Source of the DNA: Nonomuraea sp. SYSU D8015
GTDB lineage: Bacteria; Actinomycetota; Actinomycetes; Streptosporangiales; Streptosporangiaceae
Length of the DNA stretch: 64,000 nt
Assembly (NCBI RefSeq): GCF_008065375.1
Contig: NZ_VJYI01000016.1
Coordinates: forward strand, 1 to 64,000
Direction: 5' to 3'
Every line of letters begins with the position of its first letter. Positions within the stretch are counted from its first letter, which is position 1. The translations under genes and the position numbers were made by a program. The notes beneath the pieces are model-generated. The model ran no database searches. It worked only from the letters and a program-made list of their open reading frames with translations, and had not been told where the DNA came from. Positions 1 to 8,190 of the stretch are shown piece after piece.

Positions 1-125
1 AGGATGGCGCGCTGGCTGTCGAGGGGTTTGCCTTCGCCGAAGTTGTGCCACAGGCCGAGGGAGACGGCGGGGAGCAGCAGACCGCTGCGGCCGCACCTGC
101 GGTACGGCTGACGTGCGTAGTCCAA
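1..125 (-). CDS. Aldo/keto reductase, N-terminal part only (runs off the window)
   Basis: Read leftward from a TTG at 125, the frame stays open to the window edge (41 residues) and carries CGRSGLLLPAVSLGLWHNFG, a strong match to the N-terminus of YghZ/Kv-beta-like aldo-keto reductases, which reduce sugar-derived aldehydes with NADPH. A GGGAAGG ribosome site lies at 132-138, six bases before the TTG. It begins 3 bp after the upstream permease stop, so it looks like the last visible gene of the fucosidase/ABC operon. A sugar-catabolic role is inferred from context; the catalytic tetrad lies outside the window. Confidence 0.6.
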   Translation of the reverse strand, partial: MDYARQPYRRCGRSGLLLPAVSLGLWHNFGEGKPLDSQRAI

Positions 126-128
126 GGC

Positions 129-1043
129 TTACCTTCCCGCGATGCCGGTGAGCGTGACGCCCCGGATGAACGTTTTCTGGGCCAGGAAGAAGATGACGAG
201 GATGGGCAGCATCGACAGCAGCGCGACGGCCATCATCTGGTTGTACTGGGTGACGTACTGGCCGCTGAACATGCCCAGACCCTGCGCCAGCGTGATCTTC
301 TCCATCGACCGCAGGTAGATCGAGTTCTCCAGATACTGGTTCCAGTTCCCCACGAACGAGAACAGGCAGATCGCCGCGATCGCCGGCTTGGCGAGCGGCA
401 GCATGACGCTCCACAGGATGCGCAGCTCCGAGGCGCCGTCGATGCGGGCCGCGTCGATGAGCTCCTGCGGGATCGTGGTGAAGAACTGCCGCAGCAGGAA
501 GATGTACAGCGCCACGCCGAAGAACTCCGGCACGACCAGCGGCAGGTACGTGTCCACCCAGCCGAGCTTCGAGAACATGATGAACTTCGGCACCAGCGTG
601 ATCTCCCGGGGGATCATCATGGTCGCCAGCAGGGCCGCGAACATGAATCCCGCCGCCCGCGCCCGCAGCCGCGCGAAGGCGTAGGCGGGCAGGATGCACG
701 AGATGAGGTTCCCCGCCATGGACAGCGCGGTGATCAGGATCGTGTTCATCAGGAACCTGGTGAACGGCAGCGACCCCGTCCAGCCTTTGACGTAGTTCTC
801 GAAGTGCCAGGAGTCGGGCAGCCACTGGGGCGGGAAGGCCAGGTTCGCCTCGTCGGACTTGAGCGACGTGGTCAGCATCCACAGGAACGGCAGCAGGAAC
901 ACCGCCGAGCTGATGATCAGCAGGATGTAGGCGCCGCTGCGCCGGATCTTCCTGATGCGCTCGGCCTGCTCCGAGGTCAGGGGTTTGCGCGGGTGCCGGG
1001 GTCGCGCGGGCGCCTTGTCACGCGCCGCGGTCTCGAGGAGCAT
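129..1043 (-). CDS. Carbohydrate ABC transporter permease, MalG/AraQ type
   Basis: This 304-residue inner-membrane permease is one half of a sugar importer channel. It has a basic cytoplasmic N-terminus, a first membrane helix near residues 38-60 and about five further hydrophobic helices. The EAA loop that docks the ATPase lies at about 197-216 (DAARIDGASELRILW...LP), typical of the CUT1 family. A GAGG ribosome site lies five bases before the ATG, and it starts 7 bp after the stop of its partner permease. No ATPase gene is nearby, as is usual for CUT1 systems in actinomycetes, which share an MsiK-type ATPase encoded elsewhere (family knowledge). The substrate is inferred from the adjacent fucosidase and is probably a fucosylated oligosaccharide. 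Confidence 0.92.
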   Translation of the reverse strand: MLLETAARDKAPARPRHPRKPLTSEQAERIRKIRRSGAYILLIISSAVFLLPFLWMLTTSLKSDEANLAFPPQWLPDSWHFENYVKGWTGSLPFTRFLMNTILITALSMAGNLISCILPAYAFARLRARAAGFMFAALLATMMIPREITLVPKFIMFSKLGWVDTYLPLVVPEFFGVALYIFLLRQFFTTIPQELIDAARIDGASELRILWSVMLPLAKPAIAAICLFSFVGNWNQYLENSIYLRSMEKITLAQGLGMFSGQYVTQYNQMMAVALLSMLPILVIFFLAQKTFIRGVTLTGIAGR

Positions 1044-1050
1044 GACGACC

Positions 1051-1950
1051 TCACTTGAACTCGTAGTGCACCCAGCGCCTGGCCAGGCTGAACTGGATCG
1101 CGGTCACGACGATGACGAGCACGAACATCGCCCACGAGAGCGTGGCCGCGTACCCCATGTCGAAGTAGACGAACGCGTGCCGGTAGATGTAGAGCCCCAG
1201 CACCATCGTGGCGTTGCCGGGGCCGCCCTCGGTCATGACGAGGATGAGCACGTAGCTCTGCAGCGCGGCGATGAACCCGGTGACCACGTTGAAGAAGATG
1301 ACCGGCGACATCATCGGCACGGTCACGCTCCAGAACCTGCGCCACCACCCGGCGCCGTCGATCTCGGCGGCCTCGTACAGCGTCTTCGGGATGCCCTGCA
1401 GGCCGGCCAGGTAGATGACGATCGTGTTGCCCGCGCCCCACACGCTCATCAGCACCAGCCCGGGGATGGCCCACTCCTGCGAGGCCAGCCAGCCGGGGCC
1501 CTGGATGCCGACCGAGGCCAGCATCTTGTTGATGAGCCCGTAGTCGGGGTGCAGGATGTTCAGCCACAGCAGGGCCGTGGCCAGCCCGGACACCACCGAC
1601 GGCAGGTACATCACCGTGCGGAACAGGCCCTGGAAGCGCAGCGGCTGGTTGAGCAGCAGCGCCAGCGCGAACGTGAACGTCACGCCGAGCGCCACCGCGC
1701 CCACGCCGAACTGCACGGTGTTCTCGATCGACTCCCAGAACTCGGGGTCGTTGACCATGCGCACGTAGTTGGCGAAGCCGACCCAGCGCGGCGACTGGAG
1801 CAGGTTCCACTCCATGAAGCTGAGCACCACCGCGGCGACGATCGGCCCGGCGCTGAAGAGCACGAACCCCACCAGCCACGGCGAGACGAACAGGTGGAAG
1901 CGTCGCGCCTCCCGGCGGGCCAGAGTGCTGCGGACGCTGACGGCGGTCAT
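1051..1950 (-). CDS. Carbohydrate ABC transporter permease, MalF/UgpA type
   Basis: This 299-residue permease is the partner of the MalG-type protein downstream. Its first membrane helix spans about residues 21-44 and the EAA loop lies at about 193-212 (EAAEIDGAGWWRRFW). Phrases such as FxxFVSPWLVGF and MYLPSVVSGLATALLW are characteristic of CUT1 permeases. Its ATG overlaps the stop of the binding-protein gene by 4 bp, so the two are probably translationally coupled. Sugar uptake is clear from the family; the exact sugar is inferred from the operon. Confidence 0.92.
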   Translation of the reverse strand: MTAVSVRSTLARREARRFHLFVSPWLVGFVLFSAGPIVAAVVLSFMEWNLLQSPRWVGFANYVRMVNDPEFWESIENTVQFGVGAVALGVTFTFALALLLNQPLRFQGLFRTVMYLPSVVSGLATALLWLNILHPDYGLINKMLASVGIQGPGWLASQEWAIPGLVLMSVWGAGNTIVIYLAGLQGIPKTLYEAAEIDGAGWWRRFWSVTVPMMSPVIFFNVVTGFIAALQSYVLILVMTEGGPGNATMVLGLYIYRHAFVYFDMGYAATLSWAMFVLVIVVTAIQFSLARRWVHYEFK

Positions 1951-3365
1951 GCGATCTTGTTCTCGCTCAGGACCGGCGTGACCTTGTCGACCATCTCCTT
2001 CAGCGCGTCGTCCACACTGATCTTGCCGAGCTGCGCCCGCTCCCAGATCGGTACGGCGGTGTCCACGACCTTCTTGTTGGCCGGCAGCCGCAGCACGCCG
2101 TCATCGGAGGCGTAGTCGGCCATGATCTTCTTGACCAGCTCCGCCTCCTCCGCCGGGACGCCCAGTGCCTTGGCGTTGTCCTCCCACGCGGACTGGCGGG
2201 CCGGTGCGGCGATCCGGCGGAACTTGTAGCCCGAGGCCGACAGGTACTCGTGCATGTAGATCCAGGCGGCGTCCTTGTTCTTCGACGAGGCCGCCATCAC
2301 CAGCGCGCTGCCGACGGCCGGGGTGGTGCGTCCCTCCGGCCCCTTGGGCACCTGCGTGGAGCCCCACTTGAACGCCTTCTGCTTGGACAGCTCCAGCATG
2401 ACCCACGCGCCGTTGACGAACAGGGCCGCGTGCCCGGACTTGAACGGGTCGACCTTCTCCAGGAGCTGAAGCTCGGCCAGGCTCGGCACCGCCTTGTCCT
2501 TCTGCAGCAGGTCCAGCCAGCGGGCCATGACGTCCCTGGCGGCCGGCTCGGCGATCATCACCTTGGACTCGGCCGCGTCCAGGAACCGGCCGCCGAACGG
2601 CATCAGGTACACCGAGCTCAGGTCGGGGGACGGCTTCGGCATCGGCGAGATGCCGTAGATCTTCTCCACGCCCGACCCGCTGGTCATCTTCCTGGCCGTC
2701 TCGAAGACCTTGTCCCACGTCCAGGTCTCGTCCGGGTACTCCAGCCCGGCCTTGTCGAACAGGTCCTTGTTGTAGAAGAGCAGCTTGGGAGCCATGTCGG
2801 TGGGCAGCCCGTACAACGCTCCGTCGCGCTTGAAGTAGCCGAGCCCGCGCTGCGGGATGTCGTCCATGTCGAACTCGGGCGTCTTGGCGATGAAGTCGTC
2901 CAGCGGCTGCAGGACCTTGTTGGCGATGAGGTTCTGCGTCCAGGAGTAGTGGTTGTAGAGCACGTCGGGCAGCGAGCCGCCGGCCGCCTGGGCCATGTAC
3001 TTGGTGAGGAACTGGTCGAACGGCGCCGACTCGCGCTTGATCTCGATGTTCGGGTGGCGCTTCTTGAAGAAGAAGTCGAACTGGGCGTTGCGTACCTCGG
3101 TGACGGCGTCCGTGGTGAACGCCAGCGTGATCGTCACCTTGGACGCCGGGTCGGGCACGTTCGTCTTCGGCCAGGTCAGCGAGTTGTTGAGCTGCTCGGC
3201 CTCCTCGAAGGGCCAGTCGTCGCTGCTGGGACGGTTGGGGTCGATCACCTGGGCGCCGGACTTGACCGGGGCGGCGGCCTGCTTCTGCTGGCGGCTGTCG
3301 CCGCAGGCGGACAACGTGGCGGCCGCCACTGCCAGGGCCAGCATCTGGCGACGGTTCATCTCCAT
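1947..3365 (-). CDS. Extracellular sugar-binding lipoprotein of ABC importer
   Basis: The product has 472 residues. It starts with a short signal peptide and a lipobox LSAC, with Cys21 as the predicted lipidated residue, so it should be anchored outside the membrane. The body is a family 1 solute-binding protein: TITLAFTTDAVTEVRNAQFDFFFKKRHPNIEI at the start, then the two-lobed periplasmic-binding fold with Trp and aromatic residues typical of sugar binding. It delivers oligosaccharide to the two permeases encoded directly downstream. It follows the fucosidase gene after 13 bp, which argues for one transcript. Ligand specificity cannot be read from the sequence. Confidence 0.92.
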   Translation of the reverse strand: MEMNRRQMLALAVAAATLSACGDSRQQKQAAAPVKSGAQVIDPNRPSSDDWPFEEAEQLNNSLTWPKTNVPDPASKVTITLAFTTDAVTEVRNAQFDFFFKKRHPNIEIKRESAPFDQFLTKYMAQAAGGSLPDVLYNHYSWTQNLIANKVLQPLDDFIAKTPEFDMDDIPQRGLGYFKRDGALYGLPTDMAPKLLFYNKDLFDKAGLEYPDETWTWDKVFETARKMTSGSGVEKIYGISPMPKPSPDLSSVYLMPFGGRFLDAAESKVMIAEPAARDVMARWLDLLQKDKAVPSLAELQLLEKVDPFKSGHAALFVNGAWVMLELSKQKAFKWGSTQVPKGPEGRTTPAVGSALVMAASSKNKDAAWIYMHEYLSASGYKFRRIAAPARQSAWEDNAKALGVPAEEAELVKKIMADYASDDGVLRLPANKKVVDTAVPIWERAQLGKISVDDALKEMVDKVTPVLSENKIA

Positions 3366-3378
3366 GGGGGTGGGCCTT

Positions 3379-4671
3379 TCACAGGAAGAGCTCGATCACC
3401 GGCACCGCCACGTCGGGGCGCTGCACCGGGAGCTGCAGGGTCAGGGTGCCGGACGGCAGGGAGCCCAGCTTGGTGTGCCCGCTGTCCACCGCCGGGTCGG
3501 GCACCAGCGTGCGGATCTCCGAGGCGTCGTTGAGCAGTTGCGCGTAACGCACCTTGCCGGCCAGGCCGGGCAGGTGCAGGTGCTTGAAGGGCCAGGCGAA
3601 CAGGTGCACGTACAGCCGGTCGCCGCGCTGGGTGTAGCGGCACTCCGGCGGGGCCTCGTACGTGCTCGGCCCGGCGCCGTAGATGGAGCGGCCGTGCAGC
3701 CGGGTCCACCGCCCGATGCCGCGCAGCGTCTCCAGCGCCCGCGGATCGAACGCGCCCCGCCCGTCGGGGCCGACGTTGAGCAGGAGGTTGCCGTCCTTGG
3801 AGACGGTGTCGACCAGCATGCGCACGAGCAGGTCGACGGGCTTGTAGTCGAGGTTGTCGCGGTCGTAGCCCCAGCTGCCGTTGAGGGTCTGGCACGCCTC
3901 CCAGACCCGGCCGGGCGGGGCCGGCGGCTGGAACTGCTCGGGGGTGGTGAAGTCGCCGGGGATCTCCAGCCGGTCGTTGATCAGGCAGTCCGGCTGGAGC
4001 CGGCGCACCAGCGCCGCCAGCTCCTCGGAGCGCCAGTCCGCCGCGCCCTTGCCGCCGGGCGTGAGCCGGCCGTCCCTGACCCGCTTGGAGTAGGAGAAGT
4101 CAAACCACATCGTGTCGATGCGGCCGTAGCGGGTAAGCAGCTCTTCGACCTGGCTGTGCAAATAGGACTGGTAAATCTCGATATTTCGGTCGTCGTTGGT
4201 GACGCCCTCGGTGTACGCCGGGTGCAGGCCGTCGATCGGGAAGTGCGGGTGGTGCCAATCGATCAGCGAGTGGTAGAAGCCCACCCCGAGCCCGCGGGCA
4301 CGGAACGCCTCGACGATCGGGCCGACCAGGTCCTTGCCGTACGGGGTGTTCGCCACCGAGTAGTCGGTCTGGGCCGAGTCCCACAGGCAGAACCCGTCGT
4401 GGTGCTTGGTGGTCAGCACCAGGTATCGCATGCCCGCCCCCGCGGCCGCCTCCGCCCAGGCGTCCGGGTCGAACAGGTCCGGATCGAAGTGGTCGAAATA
4501 CCGCTGGTACTCCTCGTCCGTGAGGCGCTCGCGCTGCTTCACCCACTCATGGCGGGCCGCGAGCGCATACAGCCCCCAGTGCACGAACAACCCGAACCGT
4601 TGCTCACGGAACTCGGTCAGCCGGGCAGAGGTCGGATGTGTGCGGTTGTCCTGTGACAGTCCGTGAGACAT
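3379..4671 (-). CDS. GH29 alpha-L-fucosidase, cytoplasmic
   Basis: This 430-residue glycoside hydrolase family 29 enzyme removes terminal alpha-L-fucose by a retaining mechanism. The GH29 barrel signatures are FGLFVHWG at about 26-33, KHHDGFCLW at about 89-97, and MWFDFSYSK with the probable nucleophile Asp191. No signal peptide is visible, so it should act on imported oligosaccharides. It heads the operon that continues into the binding protein, both permeases and the aldo-keto reductase. The ATG lies six bases after a TACGGT -10 box and has no Shine-Dalgarno sequence, so the mRNA is probably leaderless. The -35 region is covered by the 28-bp putative ROK operator. Confidence 0.88.
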   Translation of the reverse strand: MSHGLSQDNRTHPTSARLTEFREQRFGLFVHWGLYALAARHEWVKQRERLTDEEYQRYFDHFDPDLFDPDAWAEAAAGAGMRYLVLTTKHHDGFCLWDSAQTDYSVANTPYGKDLVGPIVEAFRARGLGVGFYHSLIDWHHPHFPIDGLHPAYTEGVTNDDRNIEIYQSYLHSQVEELLTRYGRIDTMWFDFSYSKRVRDGRLTPGGKGAADWRSEELAALVRRLQPDCLINDRLEIPGDFTTPEQFQPPAPPGRVWEACQTLNGSWGYDRDNLDYKPVDLLVRMLVDTVSKDGNLLLNVGPDGRGAFDPRALETLRGIGRWTRLHGRSIYGAGPSTYEAPPECRYTQRGDRLYVHLFAWPFKHLHLPGLAGKVRYAQLLNDASEIRTLVPDPAVDSGHTKLGSLPSGTLTLQLPVQRPDVAVPVIELFL

Positions 4672-4677
4672 GGCCGT

Positions 4678-4706
4678 ACCGTAGACCCGGTAATTAACTT
4701 CGTCAA
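4678..4706 (-). promoter_or_regulatory. Promoter of the fucosidase operon
   Basis: Read leftward, -35 TTGACG lies at 4706-4701, followed by a 17-bp spacer and -10 TACGGT at 4683-4678. The ATG of the fucosidase is at 4671, six bases after the -10 box, which would make the transcript leaderless. The -35 box and spacer sit inside the 28-bp repeat at 4690-4717, so a repressor bound there would block RNA polymerase. Confidence 0.7.
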
Positions 4707-4717
4707 GAATTGAATTG
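4690..4717. promoter_or_regulatory. Putative ROK-family operator, copy A (28-bp repeat)
   Basis: The 28 bases starting GTAATTAACTTCGTCAAG and ending AATTGAATTG recur without any mismatch at 12762-12789, in front of the ROK regulator gene. The copy is AT-rich within GC-rich DNA and contains an imperfect inverted repeat centred on CGTC (AACTT..AAG). It overlaps the -35 boxes of both divergent promoters (fucosidase leftward, GH97 rightward). Binding by the ROK protein is inferred. Confidence 0.7.
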
Positions 4718-4738
4718 AAACCCGTCGCAACCTAGGCT
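4710..4738 (+). promoter_or_regulatory. Promoter of the GH97 gene cluster
   Basis: The -35 TTGAAT is at 4710-4715, then a 17-bp spacer and -10 TAGGCT at 4733-4738. It gives a leader of about 55 bases before the GTG at 4800. The -35 box lies within the 28-bp repeat, so this promoter and the fucosidase promoter could be repressed together. Confidence 0.55.
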
Positions 4739-4799
4739 CTTGCCCACTGTGAGGAGACTGGACGGCCCCCGTGGGCCCGAGCGCCGCTAAGGGCGAGCC

Positions 4800-6584
4800 G
4801 TGATCGACTCCTCCTATCTCTTGACTCGTGGAGGGCACGTGCCGAACTGGACGCTCAGCGACGGGGATCTGGAAGCTGCGCTCGACCTCTCCCCGGAGGG
4901 GGAGTTGACGCTGGAACTGCGGCACGCGGGGAAGACCGTGGTAGAGCCCTCGAGGCTCGGACTCCGGACCGCCCACGCGGATCTCACCACCGGGCTGGAG
5001 TTCCTGGGGCTGTCGGAGCGGCGGGTCGAGGAGTCCTACCGGACGGTGATCGGGAAGCGGCGTGAGCACCGGTACGAAGCCGGGGAGTGGACGTTGTCGT
5101 TCGCCCGGGGCGGGGACCGGCTCGATCTGCTGGTCCGCGTCGGCGGGGGCGGTGTGGCATACCGGTATGTGGTGCCATGGAGCGGGCCGGTCACCGTAAT
5201 CGACGAAATTTCGGAATATGTCGTGCCGGGCGACGCCCGCGCCGTGCTCCTGCCGTACGAGAACGGGCGCTGCGACTACGAGGAGATCCACCGGCACACC
5301 ACGGTCGGCGCCGCCGAGCCCATCCTGTACGGCTACCCGTCGCTCTTCCAGACCGGCGCCGCCTGGCTGCTGATCACCGAGTCCGACCTCGACAGCGGCT
5401 ACGCCGGCTCCCGCCTCCGCTTCGACGGCCGCGCCTTCCGGCTCGACCTGCCCGACCCGTACGTCACCGCGGCCAGCCCGCTGGTCACCCCATGGCGCAC
5501 CGCGATCGTCGGCGACCTGGCCGCGATCGTGGAGAGCGACCTGGTCACGAGCCTCGCCCCGCCCTCCAGGGTCGAGGACACCTCGTGGATCAAGCCCGGG
5601 GCGGCCGCCTGGTCGTGGTGGTCCGACGGGCCTTCCACCCGCGACCTGGACGCCCAGAAGCACTGGGTCGACTTCGCCGCCGAGCACGGCTGGCCGTACG
5701 TGCTGGCCGACGCCGGCTGGAACAAGGAGTGGATGCCCGAGCTCATCGCCTACGCCCGCGACCGGGGCGTCGGCGTCTGGCTCTGGTCGCACTGGCAGCA
5801 CGTCGACACCGAACTGGAGCACCGCGAGAAACTCGCGCTCTGGAAGGAGTGGGGCGCGGCCGGCGTGAAGATCGACTTCACCGAGTCCGACGGCCAGGAC
5901 CGGATGCGCTGGTTCGACGCCATCCTGGCCGCCACCGCCCGGCTGAAGCTCATGGTCGTCTTCCACGGCGGCACGATCCCGCGCGGCACCGAGCGCACCT
6001 GGCCGCAGTTCATGACCGCCGAGGCCGTCAAGGGCGCCGAGTGGCTGAAGCCGAAACCCGGCAAGGAGCCGCTCTACCCGGCCACCCACTACCTGTCGCT
6101 CGCGTTCACCCGCAACGTGCAGGGGCCGATGGACTTCACGCCATGCACGTTCACCGGGGTCCGCGCGATCTCGGCCGGATTCGAGCTCGCCCTGTCGGTG
6201 ATCTTCGAGTCCGGGATCCAGCACTTCGCCGACTCCATCGAGGCATACCAGGCCAGGCCGGAGGCGCTGCGGCTGCTGTCCGCCGTCCCCACCGCGTGGG
6301 ACGACACGCGGCTGCTGTCCGGCGACCCCGCCGACCACATCCTGCTGGCCAGGAGGAGCGGCGCCGACTGGTACATCGCCGCCGGCGTCTCCGGCGAGGC
6401 CCGCACGCTCACCGTACCGCTCGGCTTCCTCGGCCAGGGGGAGTGGGCGGCCGAGATCTACCGCGACGCCCCGGGCGACGCGATCGCCGCCGAGACGGTC
6501 ACGGTCTCGGGCGGCGGAGAGCTCGACCTCGCCGTGCCCTCCAACGGCGGGTTCACGCTTCACCTCAGGAGACAGACCCCATGA
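4800..6584 (+). CDS. GH97-family glycoside hydrolase (probable alpha-galactosidase type), cytoplasmic
   Basis: This 594-residue protein has the GH97 layout: an N-terminal beta-sandwich (about 10-250), a catalytic barrel (about 260-490) with SWWSDG, YVLADAGW, GVGVWLWSHW and GVKIDFTESDGQD, and a C-terminal beta domain. Asp359 in KIDF aligns with the nucleophile of retaining GH97 alpha-galactosidases, which favours that activity over the inverting glucosidase type; this is inference. No signal peptide is seen. The GTG at 4800 has an AAGGG site six bases upstream; a second in-frame GTG lies at 4839. The stop overlaps the ATG of the next, decayed frame (ATGA at 6581). It is divergent from the fucosidase operon and shares its putative operator. 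Confidence 0.85.
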   Translation: MIDSSYLLTRGGHVPNWTLSDGDLEAALDLSPEGELTLELRHAGKTVVEPSRLGLRTAHADLTTGLEFLGLSERRVEESYRTVIGKRREHRYEAGEWTLSFARGGDRLDLLVRVGGGGVAYRYVVPWSGPVTVIDEISEYVVPGDARAVLLPYENGRCDYEEIHRHTTVGAAEPILYGYPSLFQTGAAWLLITESDLDSGYAGSRLRFDGRAFRLDLPDPYVTAASPLVTPWRTAIVGDLAAIVESDLVTSLAPPSRVEDTSWIKPGAAAWSWWSDGPSTRDLDAQKHWVDFAAEHGWPYVLADAGWNKEWMPELIAYARDRGVGVWLWSHWQHVDTELEHREKLALWKEWGAAGVKIDFTESDGQDRMRWFDAILAATARLKLMVVFHGGTIPRGTERTWPQFMTAEAVKGAEWLKPKPGKEPLYPATHYLSLAFTRNVQGPMDFTPCTFTGVRAISAGFELALSVIFESGIQHFADSIEAYQARPEALRLLSAVPTAWDDTRLLSGDPADHILLARRSGADWYIAAGVSGEARTLTVPLGFLGQGEWAAEIYRDAPGDAIAAETVTVSGGGELDLAVPSNGGFTLHLRRQTP

Positions 6585-6988
6585 CAAGCAAAGTGCCCGG
6601 CGCCTTAGCGACTCCCACGGCCACCGCCCCTGCCGGCCTCGGCAGTCGTCCGGACCTTGCGCTGGAGCCCCGGCCTGTCGCCGGGGCCGCCGGCACATTC
6701 ACCCACCTGGAGGGAGGGGGCTTGCTCTCAAGACGTCCGGCTGGATGCGGGACGACCGTAGCGTATGGGCGGTTGACTGCGCCCAGAGCGGCCTGCCGCT
6801 CCGGGCTGCAGGACACCTGCCTGCTGATCAGGAACCTGCGGGCCCACCAGCTCACCGGCGGCGGCGAGGAGCCGCCCTCGTCGTCGTACGAGGCCGAGCA
6901 GGGCTCCTTCAGCGGCACCCGCGGCTTCCAGGTCAGCGTGAACGACGGCGCGAGCGCGCCCGACCTCGACGGGGTGACGCTCTCATGA
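6581..6988 (+). pseudogene. Relic of a lyase/lectin-domain gene (C-terminal fragment behind an unrelated stretch)
   Basis: An open frame of 135 codons starts in an ATGA overlap with the GH97 stop. Its first 70 codons (to about 6790) resemble no known domain, but codons from about 6794 give LQDTCLLIRNLRAHQL, SSYEAEQG and FQVSVNDG. These match the join and C-terminal sandwich of the intact paralogue next door (LQETYLLIRDLKAEQL, GAYEAERAG, FAVSVNGA). The frame ends in an ATGA overlap with that paralogue. I read it as a second copy that lost its catalytic domain by deletion or insertion, leaving a coupled but probably meaningless frame. Confidence 0.65.
6667..6687. repeat. Perfect stem-loop inside the relic
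   Basis: GCCCCGGC at 6667-6674 is exactly complementary to GCCGGGGC at 6680-6687, with a CTGTC loop. It lies in the unrelated stretch that replaced the catalytic part of the relic gene. A terminal hairpin of a lost insertion element is one explanation; no transposase remains to prove it. Confidence 0.5.
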
Positions 6989-8190
6989 GGCGCTTCGCGG
7001 GCGCCCTGGCGGCTCTGGCGCTGATCCTGCCCGCGACGCCCGCGGCCCACGCCGCCGAACCCGTCGCCGCCGGGGCGCCCCGCTGGGAGACGCGGTGGAA
7101 CCCGAGCCCGTGGCGGGACGGGGTGAACGCGTTCGAGGCGCTGGAGGACGACCGGCGCGGCTCCCACCCCGAGGGGCAGCCGCACATCTACGTCCAGGGC
7201 AACGCCTGGCGTTTCGACGCGCACCTGGAGGATCGCGACGGGTCCGACCGCATGCGGAACGAGGTACGCGGCATGCGGGCCGCCGACGGCCGGGCGCTGG
7301 AGATGCGCAAGGACGAGACCTGGCGCATCACCTACCAGATGTACATCCCGGACACCCTTGACGCGACCACCAGCTTCTCTCACATCTGGCAGCTCAAGAC
7401 CTCCGACATCGGCACCCCGGTGGCGCAGATCTCGCTGCCGGTCGTGAACGGCGTGCAGAAGATCTCGGCGCGCTACTGGACGCTGGAGGACAACAGGGCC
7501 CATGACTTCGCCCAGGCGGACCTGGAGCCGATCCAGAACAGGTGGGTGAGCGTCACCATCGAGCTCAAGTCCGCGGATGACGGCTACATGCGCTGGGTCC
7601 TGCGTGACGGGCGGCGGACGATCGTCGACCAGACGGCCGAGGGCATCGACCTGTGGTGGACGCCGGAGCAGTACAACCGTCCCAAGTGGGGCATCTACCG
7701 CAGCATCCGGAGCGCCGGGCTGCAGGAGACGTACCTGCTGATCAGAGATCTCAAGGCGGAGCAGCTGGGCCCGGCGACGCCGCCGGTCAAGCTGCCGCCG
7801 CCGGACCGCGGCCCCGGCGCGTACGAGGCCGAGCGGGCCGGCAACGTCTGGGAGGGCGCGGCCGAACCCGCGTACTGCGCCGTCTGCTCCGGCGGGCGGA
7901 AGGTGATCCTCATCGGCGGCAACATCTACGACTACGCCGTGGTCAGAGGCGTGCTGTCGGAGACCACCGGGACCAGGCAGATGACCGTGCACGCGCTCGT
8001 GGACGGCTCGCAGACGTTCGCGGTCAGCGTCAACGGCGCCGACGCGATCCAGCTGCCCATGACCGGGACCAAGGACGAGGTCACGACCGCGACCGTGCCG
8101 GTGAACCTGGTGGCCGGGGTCAACTCGATCCGCTTCTACAGCCACACCGCCCGCTCTCCCGAGCTCGACAAGATTGTCATCGCCCCATGA
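6985..8190 (+). CDS. Secreted polysaccharide-lyase-like protein with C-terminal carbohydrate-binding sandwich
   Basis: The product has 401 residues. Residues 1-24 are a Sec signal peptide (MRRFAGALAALALILPATPAAHA). A jelly-roll domain at about 30-255 with RMRNEVRGM, TWRITYQMYIPDTLDATTSF and HIWQLKT resembles heparin-lyase-like polysaccharide lyases (PF14099 type). Residues about 268-401 form a CBM6/35-like sandwich (YEAERAGNVWEG, FAVSVNGADAIQLP, ELDKIVIAP). It should be exported and bind or cut an acidic or decorated polysaccharide; the substrate is not readable. Both ends overlap neighbours as ATGA, which implies a coupled cluster with GH97. A lectin without lyase activity is an alternative. 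Confidence 0.7.
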   Translation: MRRFAGALAALALILPATPAAHAAEPVAAGAPRWETRWNPSPWRDGVNAFEALEDDRRGSHPEGQPHIYVQGNAWRFDAHLEDRDGSDRMRNEVRGMRAADGRALEMRKDETWRITYQMYIPDTLDATTSFSHIWQLKTSDIGTPVAQISLPVVNGVQKISARYWTLEDNRAHDFAQADLEPIQNRWVSVTIELKSADDGYMRWVLRDGRRTIVDQTAEGIDLWWTPEQYNRPKWGIYRSIRSAGLQETYLLIRDLKAEQLGPATPPVKLPPPDRGPGAYEAERAGNVWEGAAEPAYCAVCSGGRKVILIGGNIYDYAVVRGVLSETTGTRQMTVHALVDGSQTFAVSVNGADAIQLPMTGTKDEVTTATVPVNLVAGVNSIRFYSHTARSPELDKIVIAP

